A DNA stretch of 64,000 bases from Micrasema longulum (Eukaryota; Arthropoda; Insecta; Trichoptera; Brachycentridae). Shown here one piece after another: positions 55,885 through 64,000 of this stretch. Location: NCBI GenBank assembly GCA_022494885.1, contig JAGVSM010003787.1:23272-87271 (forward strand). The letters are read 5' to 3'. The stretch's first letter is position 1; each line of letters begins with the position of its first letter. A program made the position numbers and the translations under genes. The notes under the pieces were generated by a model. The model did not search any database and had not been told where the DNA came from. It saw only the letters and a program-made list of their open reading frames with translations.

Positions 55885-56165
55885 TGAAATTTACATGTTA
55901 CAACACAGGTAAAGAACATTTTAGAGAAGTTAATATGGAAGTCTAGGCATCTACAGGGCTTATGACCTGTCATTGGCTGATTTAAGTAGCCACTACACAA
56001 ACTGTGTAACATTCACCATTTTGCCCATATTTGAACATGTATATTCCTTCAATTCTTTCATATGTTGATGTTTGTGAAGTTAAAGAGCTGAAACCTTTAT
56101 TTATGCAGGTGAGATTCATCTAATTGAATTATTTCACCTACACACTAAGCAACGTCTGATTTTTT
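55885..56165 (+). repeat. dispersed family X, reference copy
   Basis: This copy best shows the order of landmarks: ACAACACAGGTAAAGAACAT, TTTTAGAGAAG, AAGTCTAGGCATCTACAGGG, CTTATGACCTGTCATTGGCT, AGCCACT, ACTGTGTAACATTCACC, ATTTTGCCCATATTTGAACA, TCCTTCAATTCTTTCATATG, GTGAAGTTAAAGAGCTGAAA, CAGGTGAGATTCATC and AGCAACGTCTGATTT. It is about 280 bases, non-coding, with a GTTTAAAC-like palindrome in most copies. Copies occur on both strands throughout the window. In several the family continues into AACTCCCTGGGGAGTT and GTAGACAAGGACTG sequence seen in the fold-back structures, so a full element may be 450 bases or more. No transposase or tRNA-like head is visible. Confidence 0.8.
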
Positions 56166-56210
56166 TATTTATTTTCAATTTCTATACTTCATCATGGACC
56201 AGGTGGATTT

Positions 56211-56370
56211 ATCAACAATATTTTGAGTTTGTCCAAATTTTTGTAGACAAGGACTGAAATCAACTCCCTGGGGAGCTGTTAACATTAACATGTAAAATGT
56301 TAATGTTAACCAGGGAGTTGATTTCAGTCCTTGTCTTCAAAAATTTGGACAAACTCAAAATATTGTTGAT
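56211..56370. repeat. 160-bp near-perfect palindrome
   Basis: The left arm (56211-56271) ATCAACAATATTTTGAGTTT, GTCCAAATTTTTGTAGACAA, GGACTGAAATCAACTCCCTG pairs with the right arm (56310-56370) at all but about two positions. The centre holds a second inverted pair, TTAACATTAACAT and ATGTTAATGTTAA. Each arm matches the outer part of family X. The RNA or single-stranded DNA would fold into a cruciform-like hairpin. Confidence 0.9.
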
Positions 56371-57000
56371 ACATGTAAATATTGTGTTATAAATATTGTA
56401 TTAGATTATATTAATCAAGTTTTAAAAAAAACAAAAAATTAACTAGGGAGCGAAGACATAGAATGATGAAAATATTGTTGATGGCTGATAAAAATATATT
56501 GTAAAAGTATGAATGTTATCCATGAAAAGCTAATACCTTCCCATCAGCATTAAAAGGGTATTTTCAGGAAACAAATAAGATGTACATAAATTAAATTCGT
56601 ATCAGAAAACAAAGTGGCTTCTTGAAAGATGCGAGTTAAAAGCTCCACAAATAATGAAATTCTACGCATTCCCCAACAGTTACGTAGAAAAAGATAAAAT
56701 CCAATATGTTTGTCAAGTTGATGGAGCCTCGACTGATATTGTTTAAAAAGAGGGATTCCAAGAAATTCATGTTTATACAATTACAATAAAAAATATCATC
56801 ATCCGCCTTACCGCACCGTGTGAGATTTCATTATATTATGACTTTTTACTAAAAATATCTCTAACACCCCCACGGAGTTGTAATCATTATCTACCTTAGA
56901 TATTTAACTAACTATTTGTATACAATTAACATTTCAATCATAAGTCAAATTAAAATAAAATAAATAAACAACTGTGTTTTAACCACAATTTTTTTTATTA
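56371..57000. other. unassigned stretch
   Basis: A 76-codon minus frame at 56550-56780 includes a NFIICGAFNS-like phrase in another frame that faintly recalls the GDFN motif of LINE endonucleases; too weak to call. Confidence 0.3.
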
Positions 57001-57053
57001 TTTTTATCACCGACCGGTTTCAAAGCAAACAAGCTTCTTCGTCAAGGTTTACC
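57001..57053 (-). ncRNA. hammerhead-like motif, family D
   Basis: On the minus strand the core reads TTGACGA (first C changed), stem II is GAAGC-TTGTTT-GCTTT, GAAA is intact at 57021-57018, stem III is ACCGGT and the triplet is GTC. Stem I has only three pairs (ACC with GGT). A weaker relative is at 62563-62615. Confidence 0.45.
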
Positions 57054-57179
57054 TAACTTATGAATTTTTTCCTATTTTATTGTTATCATGTTAACTAAAT
57101 TAAGTCTTTTTTTTCCTTACAAGGGTGGTGATTTGATATCGATATTTTCAAAGCTTGACAAGAGAGGACTAAAAGAAAT

Positions 57180-57475
57180 ATTGTTTCAACAATGTTTGAG
57201 TATGCCCAAATGCTTGCAGACTGGCTAGATTTCCTCCCTAGGGAGTTATTCATATTAAAATTTATTTCAACAGAGAGGAAAAACATTATTGAGAAGGGAA
57301 TATAGACGTCTAGGCATTTACAGGGCTTATTACTTGTCATTGGCTGGTTTAAGTGGCCACTTTACACACTGAGTAACATTTACCATTCTGCCCATGGATG
57401 GATGTTTAAACATGGGCAGAAAAATTAATTGTAGACGTTGCCTTGTAGGTGAAATGGTTTGGCCGGATAAATCTC
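57180..57475 (+). repeat. dispersed family X, copy with outer part and internal inversion
   Basis: ATGTTTGAGTATGCCCAAAT, TCCTCCCTAGGGAGTTATTC and CAACAGAGAGG show the outer segment joined directly to the core (AAGGGAATATAGACGTCTAG, GGCATTTACAGGGCTTATTA, GGTTTAAGTGGCCACTTTAC). Beyond 57420 the last 50 bases (TTGCCTTGTAGGTGAAATGG) are in the opposite orientation. Confidence 0.75.
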
Positions 57476-57479
57476 ACCC

Positions 57480-57720
57480 ACTTGATTTAATTTAATTTAA
57501 TTTTAATTTTATTTATTGGGGATATCAACAGTAATACATTAAAAAAAATATAACAAATTAAATATCCAGAGAATAAAACCAATGCCAAATATCCACAAAA
57601 ATACATGAAATACTCGTACAATACATGCTAGTGTGTTTGTGTGAGTGTAAGTGTGTGAGAATGTGGATGAGTGGGAATTATAATGGAATGAGGGTGGTCA
57701 TGTGTGTAAATATTATTGTC
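57480..57720 (-). repeat. LINE 3' UTR, CA-rich family
   Basis: In complement, CCACTCATCCACATTCTCAC and ACACACTTACACTCACACAA lead to an A-rich part ending CCCCAATAAATAAAATTAAA and TTAAAT units. Similar to 24994-25232. Confidence 0.55.
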
Positions 57721-57802
57721 AAAAATATATAAAATATTAAGAATTAGAGATGAAATAAGATTTTATTATAAAAACTAAGATAAAAGTCTAAAAATCTAAG
57801 TC

Positions 57803-58075
57803 AGCCTCGTGGTGTAATGGTCAACGCGTCAGCTTGCCGTAAAAAGGTCTCGGGTTTGATTCCCGACATGGTTGATATGAAATATTTATTTGAAAGGGTG
57901 TTTTCATACTAGGATATTTCATAGTCCCTGGACTGGTACCTAAGACGTAAAACTGATCATATTACCTTAATGTAACAAAAACGATCAAGATACGCTGCGA
58001 TTGGTGTACCAATGCAGTGTCCTATGCACCATTAGGTGCCGAAAGGGAATGATGATAATGATAATGATAAGATAA
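57803..58075 (+). repeat. SINE-1, best-preserved copy
   Basis: CAGCCTCGTGGTGTAATGG and CTCGGGTTTGATTCCCGAC form clear A and B boxes of a tRNA-like head. The body has ATGAAATATTTATTTGAAAG, then GGATATTTCATAGTCCCTGG (inverted repeat), AACGATCAAGATACGCTGCG and CACCATTAGGTGCC, ending in GATGATAATGATAATGATAA. Confidence 0.9.
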
Positions 58076-58114
58076 AAAAGTGTGTTTTATAAAATGAAAA
58101 ACGTTTTAGCTTTG

Positions 58115-58305
58115 TTAATTTACAAATTGAAGAGATGAGGAAATGTGGATGTTCAAACATATGCAGAATAGTAAATGTTACACAGTGTGTAAAGTGGCTA
58201 CATAAACCAGCCAATGACCGGTCATAAGCTCTGGAAATGCCTAGACATACATATTTACTTCTCAAAACTGATTTCCCTTTTCGGTTGCAACAAATTTAGA
58301 ACATC
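58115..58305 (-). repeat. dispersed family X, fragment
   Basis: GTGGATGTTCAAACATATGC, CACAGTGTGTAAAGTGGCTA, AACCAGCCAATGACCGGTCA and GGTTGCAACAAATTTAGAAC identify a minus-strand copy next to a SINE-1. Confidence 0.7.
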
Positions 58306-58559
58306 GAGTATATATGATATATCTACATTATTTTTGTCAAGCCTGTTATTGGTACGATTTCGAATAGTTATAAATAAGTTTTTTTGCGTGTGTATAAATT
58401 TCAAAGCGATACATTATTTTGCCTTAACAATTTATATTTTATTAACATTCGTTGATTAGCGAATTGATTACATCACTATAGGTGCTCGTGCGTTCGACTG
58501 AATTTTTGTGTAAAGTCTACAGTTGTGAAATACCCATCTTTGAATTCTAATGTATATTA

Positions 58560-59440
58560 TTCAGGCAACTAAGTGGGGTCTAAGGGGTACTGTTTAATTG
58601 TATGCCGATGATACTGTTATTTTCTACTATAATCGTAACCCGAAAGAACTCGAAAACATAATGAAGACAGATTTCGATAGTCTAGCTGACTGGATGAGAT
58701 TAAATAAATGAAGTTTGAATGTTAGAAAAACATGTTACATGATTTTTGAAGACAAACAGGACTTAAATATCAATTAATCTCTCGGAACTGGCTTTATTGA
58801 AAAGACCAATGTAACTAAATACTTGGGACTATTTATTGACTCCAAACATTCATGAAGCTACCAATTTGAGCATGTTAAATCAAAAATAGCACCCGTAACT
58901 GGCGTATTGTATAGCCTTCGAGGCTTGCTTCCTCATTCCGTTTTGTTTGCCGTCTACTACCCTTTGATTCATTTCCACCTATCTTATTTATCATGCATAT
59001 GGGGTTTTGCCAGCAAAAATCAGATCTCGGAAATACAAATTCTTCAGAACAGAGCTCTAAGAAACATTCTTGGACTTAAACGGGATTCCCATATCAAGGA
59101 TATCTACCGACAAACAAAGATACTTCCTTTCAAGGTAATGCCACTTCATGACATAACCGATACTATTTTAAATATCATCAACTTTTCTGCTCGCTCAAAT
59201 TTAAAACACACATTTGGTCATAATATTCACAATTACAATACGCTTTATTCAGGGAATCTTCATGTGTCTAAGTTTCGCTCAACAAAGTTTGGCAGTAGGT
59301 CCTTGGAAAATATTGGCCATTTCGAATATAATAAACTGCCTGATGAGCTAAGACACGAAAAACTTAATAAAAAATCCAGAAGTGTCGCAAATAAAAAATA
59401 TTTCATAAATCTTTTTGATATTGATAATTATTAATGTAGT
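58560..59440 (+). pseudogene. LINE reverse transcriptase, palm YADD to C-terminus
   Basis: YADDTVIFYYNRNPKELENI starts at 58601 and shows the catalytic YADD. In the same frame follow DFDSLADWMRLNK, KYLGLFIDSKHS, YSLRGLLPHSVLFAVYYPLI, HFHLSYLSCIWGFASKN, LQNRALRNILGLKR and FEYNKLPDEL, to the stop at 59432. Three in-frame stops (58709-58711, 58775-58777 and 58853-58855) but no frameshift interrupt about 277 codons, so nonsense changes dominate the decay. It is a non-LTR RT of CR1/L2-like style, 5'-truncated at the palm. Confidence 0.9.
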
Positions 59441-59479
59441 TTAATAATTATTAATAAGATGGTGTTTTATGTTTCTTTT

Positions 59480-59800
59480 TTAATTTTTTATTTTTTTTCA
59501 TTCAGAAAAACAACAGCAATACAAAAAAATATATACAACATTATAAAAAAAAAACATAAAATAAAGCCAAATCAGTTTTCCACATAAATACAATTATAAA
59601 AATCCAGTTCAGTTAGATATAATTCATAGAAGTGCATGTATGCGATTTATTTTTTTGTGTGAGGATGCGTGTGTAAAAAAGTGAAGTGTGGTTTTGGTAG
59701 GTATGTAAATATGTGTGTGATTGTATATGGGTGTGAGGGTAGGTTTAGGGACAGGGTGAGTGTGTGTTTGATGTGAGTGAATAGAAACAACTTAAATTAA
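59480..59800 (-). repeat. probable LINE 3' UTR, CA-rich family
   Basis: In complement, CACACACTCACCCTGTCCC and ACCCATATACAATCACACAC lead to an A/T-rich part. It resembles 57480-57720 and 24994-25085 in plan, though the simple sequence limits certainty. Confidence 0.4.
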
Positions 59801-60129
59801 TAATGAAAAAATATTTTTTTTTTATAAAAAAACATATTTTTTTCATATAATAGTTTTTTTTTTTTTTCTCATACAATAATGTTTTCTTTTTATTTCGGAT
59901 GTATTAATTTGTATAATATTATGTATTGAAAAAAAAAAGTTTTTTTTTATGTACGGTCCCAAATGAGTTTTTAATAACTCCTGGGAGTAAAATATGTAAT
60001 TTTTGTATTATATGTTTTATTAATAATAAAAAAATAAAAAAAAACTCAAAGTACATTTTGACCCATCTATTCCTGCTATGTAACCGGCGTTACAAATTTC
60101 ACTTTGTTACTAAATGCTGTAATTTTTTT
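59801..60129. other. A/T homopolymer-rich stretch
   Basis: Dominated by T and A runs, with no gene signal. Confidence 0.4.
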
Positions 60130-60212
60130 GCATATAACCACTAACTGGCTTTTCTATGTCCACTGGTTTCGAGACGTACCCAAAACCGGTAGACAGAAAA
60201 GTCGGTAAGGAT
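60130..60212. repeat. two family A ribozyme 3' halves joined head to head
   Basis: The left half (minus) and right half (plus) both carry the end of the family A motif: GAAACC-GT-GACA followed by GAAAAG(T/C)C. They meet near 60180 at GACGTACCCAAAACCGGTAG, where the right half keeps only AAACCGGTAGACA. The result is an 80-base palindrome-like structure. Confidence 0.55.
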
Positions 60213-61854
60213 ACAAATACTTAAAAATATTTAGTTTTCTTATGTGTTAATTAAAACTAATACATAAGAAAAAAAGACATGTTTAGGTAAATTTAATATT
60301 TTAAATTTAACATTTTGCATATCAGGATCTGCGAAAATAATAAAATATCGATAATCTTAAGACAAACATAAAAAATATTCATTTGGTAGAAAGAGATGTA
60401 ATCTAATTAGATCACTTGGCAAGACAAACATATAATTTAAATAAATTCAAAAGAGACAGTGATTATCAAACCACCATTTCCTAACCTCGGGTTGAGTAAA
60501 GTTAACCTAAAGTAACCGCAGGTTACTACTTTTTACTACTAGTTATTTTTTAGAGTATATTAAAGGTTAATCCATTTATATAACATAACAAATAGATAAA
60601 AAATCTTAAATAAACTACGAGGCAGATTTATCTACAACTAGTTTCCTTCATCAGGATTTTTGCCTAAAGTAGGTGATGAGTGATGAGTGAAAATATTTTT
60701 ACATTTCTAATTTTTTATCTGCCTAGACACGGAAATTTAATAAATTTAAGTCTAACAGGGCTTACAACATGCCTGATTGAAGTGATAACTTTGATGACAT
60801 TCTGTACTGCATTCACAATTCAAGTATTGTTTTAATTTTCACATTTTTTTAAAATTAAAGCTTTGTTAAATAGTTCGTCGATGTCTAAAAAAAAAAAAAT
60901 CTTGAATTTTTGTGTTAAAAAAACTGAACGTTTGATGTGCAAAATTGTGTGTTTTAAACGTGTAAAGTAGTTATTTAAGCAAGCAAAGTATCAGAGCTAA
61001 TTAAGTTCCTGGCGTCACTGCGACTTGTAAAGATCTATTGTGGGTCCCGTAAATAGTTCTAGCCCTCCAAATCTAAATCTATAAAGAACCTGGCTGCTTT
61101 GTGGAAGGCGAGAGTTCTCATTTTGCTTCATCACGATTAGGTAGAAAGCGAGCTCTTTAACATTTCCAGGTTTAACAATGAGGTCACTTTTATGATGTAA
61201 AGCATCAGATTCACATAATGTGTCTAAGTGTTTTGTCATCTGCATTGCAAAACCAACTTAACAATAGATCAGAGTATATTTATTTTGAATAAGCCTTCAA
61301 AAAATGTTATTTATATCTTTTGAAATACAAATTTCAATTGACATCTTAGAAAGGTTAATCTAGTGCTTTTCTGAAGATATTTAAGTAAATCTAAAATTTT
61401 ACTATACACGAGTATTTAAATTTATTTGCAATATATTTTTGTCTGTGAATAAGGACAAACGGACACGCGTCATTTTCCAGGGGCGCAGTTTTCACGCCCA
61501 GACGGGTAGTAAACATTGCTTTTGTGAGGGGCACAAAGTGTTATTGTGATGACGGAAATATTTTTGAACCAAACACCGGGTCACCTCTTACACCCCTGCG
61601 CGCAGGTGCTGAGAAAGTTCTAGATTTTTCTTGTATTTTCTACAATTTTCTTTGCTTCTTGAACTCCGGGGTGTGAAATTTTATTTGCGTCAGCTATTTT
61701 GTCTGTGAATATTTGAAAATACGTGATTCGAAGCCTGAAATCAACGTTTCTTTATAATAAAGTGCAAATCAGTAAACTCAAGATATTGAAATAGATTATG
61801 ATGATATATTTAATTTTTCTTTGTTTTTTATTGATAAATATAATTGAAAAATGT
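60213..61854. other. unassigned; ribozyme-like trace near 60648 and GC-richer block at 61460-61700
   Basis: In complement, CCTGATGAAGGAAACTAGT near 60645 has core and GAAA but no stem II. A family X trace (AACAGGGCTTACAACATGCC) is near 60755. The minus frame at 61015-61245 (76 codons, including VKELAFYLIVMKQNENSRLP) looks more protein-like than most but is unidentified. The block at 61460-61700 (TTTTCCAGGGGCGCAG, CACCCCTGCGCGCAGGTGCT in part) has no match. Confidence 0.3.
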
Positions 61855-61925
61855 AATATGTTTTTACTAAAGAGGTTGAGTCCAGTCCTTGTGTACAAAA
61901 ATTTGGACAAACTCAAAACATTGTT
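61855..61925 (+). repeat. outer segment of family X
   Basis: GAGGTTGAGTCCAGTCCTTG, GTACAAAAATTTGGACAAAC and TCAAAACATTGTT match the arms of the 56.2-kb palindrome. The 120-codon open frame from 61798 passes through this repeat, which argues against it being a gene. Confidence 0.65.
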
Positions 61926-62099
61926 ACACTGTTATATTTATTTAGTAATTGTAAATCATATGATTTTGAAAACACAACAGAAAATAATTCAAATTATACG
62001 AAATAAAAGAAAAACAGAAAATAATAATACGGAAATAATAATTAAAATAGAAAGCTGTTTTTACTCTGGTTCAAAAAATAAAAAAATGAAATTTACTCT

Positions 62100-62520
62100 G
62101 AATTTATTTACTGATATATTGGTTTTAATATTTTTAAGTTCATTGGAGAGATTATTGTAATTTTTTATTCCTTTGAAAACAAAACCGTTTTTACCGTAAC
62201 TTGTGTGGAATTTAGAAATTTCGATATTATTTTAGTATGTGAGTGACTTATTCATAGCAAATTCATTTATTTTTTCTTCTTTCCAAATTTGTATGATAAA
62301 ATTTATTTTTTAAATAGTGTCTACTGTATGAACTTAAAATAATTTGTACAGACTTTCCATGTTAAATGCAGCAGGTTATATAAAAATAACATTGATACAA
62401 AATTAATCTTTGTACTATTTTAAGAGGGTCTAATATATTGATAAATGTACCACCCCATCCAACAACACCATATTGTAATTATATTACTAAATATATAATA
62501 ATATAACCAAAAATATAAAT
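62100..62520 (-). pseudogene. LINE RT C-terminal region, same family as 18.8 kb
   Basis: On the minus strand LQYGVVGWGGTFINILDPLK, IVQRLILYQ, then HYLKNKFYHTN, AMNKSLTY, SKFHTSYGKNGFVFKGIKNY and NNLSNELKNIKTNIS correspond to the 18780-19215 copy (MNKSLRYQNNIKLPKFHASH and what follows). The YG--GWGG block is the usual RT thumb signature. Frameshifts and stops abound. Confidence 0.75.
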
Positions 62521-62562
62521 AATGTAACAAAATATTTTACTTTGTGTAAAATCATTGCATAT

Positions 62563-62615
62563 ATTTAATTTTCCGACCGGTTAGAGATCATGACTGTTCT
62601 TTTGTCAGGGTATTA
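62563..62615 (-). ncRNA. hammerhead-like relic, family D
   Basis: In complement CTGACAA stands for the core, stem II is weak, and ACCGGTCGG matches the stem III and cleavage region of 57001-57053. GAAA is lost. Confidence 0.35.
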
Positions 62616-62876
62616 AAATAAATCAACACTAAATATTTTATTTCTCGCAAATAACACGTAAATGCATAATTTGTTGACATGTGTTTAGTTTTATTTTGTC
62701 TAGGTTACCATTTTTCAGAAAATAATACGTGGGTTAGATTGGGTATTGGAATAAAATACGTTTTTAATTTTTAAGACTTAATTTTATTAAGTTTATTAAC
62801 TTAATTTTAGTGCATGTTTGGAGATGGTGATGTCCGCATTCCCATTCCATTCAACTGTGCATGTAATTTTTTTACG

Positions 62877-63015
62877 GTGATGGTGAAGGTGAATGAGTAT
62901 TTTAGTACTTGCATGATGGTGTAGTGTGTGTCCTGACGAAGAGACGGGTACGTCTCTTAACCGGTAGACATAAAAAGTCGGTAAGTGGTCAAATATTTAT
63001 ATTTACTAACAAATT
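62877..63015 (+). repeat. family A repeat with hammerhead-like motif
   Basis: The motif at 62928-62971 has stem I TGTC with GACA, intact core CTGACGA, perfect stem II (GAGACG and CGTCTC, loop GGTA), TTAA where GAAA is expected, and stem III ACCGGT with triplet GTA. Flanks match 12721-12861 over more than 50 bases on each side. Loss of GAAA should disable it. Confidence 0.6.
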
Positions 63016-64000
63016 TTGAAAAGTTTGACGACAAAATGAATGCTTGGAAAATAAATAATATAATGGTATTTTTTATTTAATTTTGGTCAGCCTGTAAGAA
63101 GTTGCTAGAGGTAATAAATCAGCCATTTAATCTTATTAGATCTTTGATTTATTTTATTTTATTAACACAATTTTTATTTTTATAATGTTTAATAAAGATT
63201 TATTGTTATTTTTAATAAATTTCTAAAATAATGCACCGTTTTCAAGTCGCACCTACTGAGTTTGCTAGTTTTCAAAAAACAGTAAATTTCGTCATTTTTT
63301 CGGATCTACCTAAAAAAATAAGACATAACTAAAATAAAAAAAACATTCATAAGAAAATATTTTAAGGAACAATTGACTTTAATACAGTTAAAGCATTAAA
63401 AGTGTCCGTAAGTCAAGCTTTTTTCAAATGAGGTTTTTTACGGTGATCAAAGATAACAAAGTTTAAGGAAGCTTAAAAAATCTGTCGTGTATTTTTACGC
63501 GATTAAGGTTTTACGGCGCATAAAACTCTTAAGGGGTTGACATTGATAGACACCTGCGTAAGTAAGCACCTGAATGTAAAAAAATACCCTCATTACCACG
63601 CTAAACAGACGCGTCGCACACAATGGAATTTCCTCTGTAGCGTATTTATAATAATGTATAAGTTGAATTTCTCGTTATTATTTTACGATATACAAACATA
63701 AAGTAAAAACGTTTTTTTTCTTCATTTAATTGAATAACGATAAATTCGTTAATATTATTTTTTATCGCCCAGCTCAATGTTTAGAATTGAAGTCTCCGGG
63801 AATATAAAAAACGATGTGTTTAATACGACGCTTTTTCGACCGGTAAGAGCCGCGTTCAATGAAAACTCTGTTTATTGCATATTTTGTCCGTTCATCTTGT
63901 AAGAAACATTTTTGTTCGTGTGGTACCTTAAAGTATATACAGGCCGATATGTTAATCCTGCGTTTCTTACTTTCACCAAATTCATTTGATAACAGATATT
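63016..64000. other. unassigned stretch
   Basis: AT-rich to the end of the window; no gene or shared repeat recognised. Confidence 0.35.

Noticed and set aside
60640..60665. Hammerhead ribozyme from CTGATGA next to GAAA in complement
   Set aside because: There is no stem II between core and GAAA and no pairing stem I; at best a deleted relic.
61798..62160. 120-codon open frame
   Set aside because: It runs through the family X outer segment and into a minus-strand LINE relic; composition is that of A-rich chance frames.
1..64000. Bacterial-type features: operons, CRISPR arrays, phage or toxin-antitoxin systems
   Set aside because: No long gene-dense coding, ribosome binding sites or spaced direct repeats; base composition, SINEs and LINEs show a eukaryotic genome.

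Overview
The window is AT-rich eukaryotic DNA, most likely from an insect with a repeat-laden genome. The evidence is the set of decayed non-LTR retrotransposon reverse transcriptases of the Jockey/CR1-like and RTE-like kinds common in insects, several tRNA-derived SINE families, inverted-repeat DNA elements, and short hammerhead-ribozyme-like repeats of the sort carried by Penelope-like elements. I found no intact cellular gene, no true tRNA or rRNA gene, no operon and no CRISPR array. The sequence looks like intergenic DNA or the inside of a very long intron. Every coding signal I can assign belongs to a broken mobile element; most other open frames are chance frames in AT-rich DNA or fall inside repeats.

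Layout. 0-5 kb: a Jockey-like RT relic (minus strand), two kinds of SINE around a 600-bp trinucleotide repeat, and the first copy of a dispersed family I call X. 5-20 kb: RTE-like RT 3' ends at 6.1 and 12.1 kb, two related candidate MITEs (7.4 and 15.3 kb), a fold-back element (14.2 kb), SINEs, and hammerhead-like repeats at 11.2, 11.4, 12.8 and 18.1 kb. 20-30 kb: a small PIF/Harbinger-like MITE (21.7 kb), a 3-unit tandem repeat split by a 1,000-bp RTE insertion with a 13-bp target duplication (22.1-23.1 kb), a GC-richer minisatellite (26.3 kb) and two copies of one Jockey-like element (26.8 and 28.5 kb). 30-35 kb: a 2.9-kb structure bounded by 339-bp inverted arms holding a SINE, a TTAA-flanked piggyBac-like MITE and an RTE 3' end; then three hammerhead-bearing repeats in mixed orientation. 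35-45 kb: more LINE 3' ends, one carrying a nested 5'-truncated retroinsertion (40.65-41.02 kb). 45-64 kb: LINE relics at 49.0, 54.5, 58.6 and 62.1 kb, hammerhead-like families at 46.6, 55.8, 57.0 and 62.9 kb, and a near-perfect 160-bp palindrome at 56.2 kb.

How the parts relate. RTE-like elements end in short simple-sequence tails, and SINE-1 ends in a similar ATGATA/ATG tail, so RTE machinery may have mobilised it. Several LINE ends carry a small hairpin directly before an AATAAATA-type tail. The most noteworthy set is the group of short dispersed repeats with CTGANGA, a stem-loop, GAAA and a self-complementary stem III, plus a pairing stem I. These are hammerhead-like ribozymes in several distinct families, two with the tested core positions intact. 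All functional statements rest on motif reading by eye; no database search was possible.
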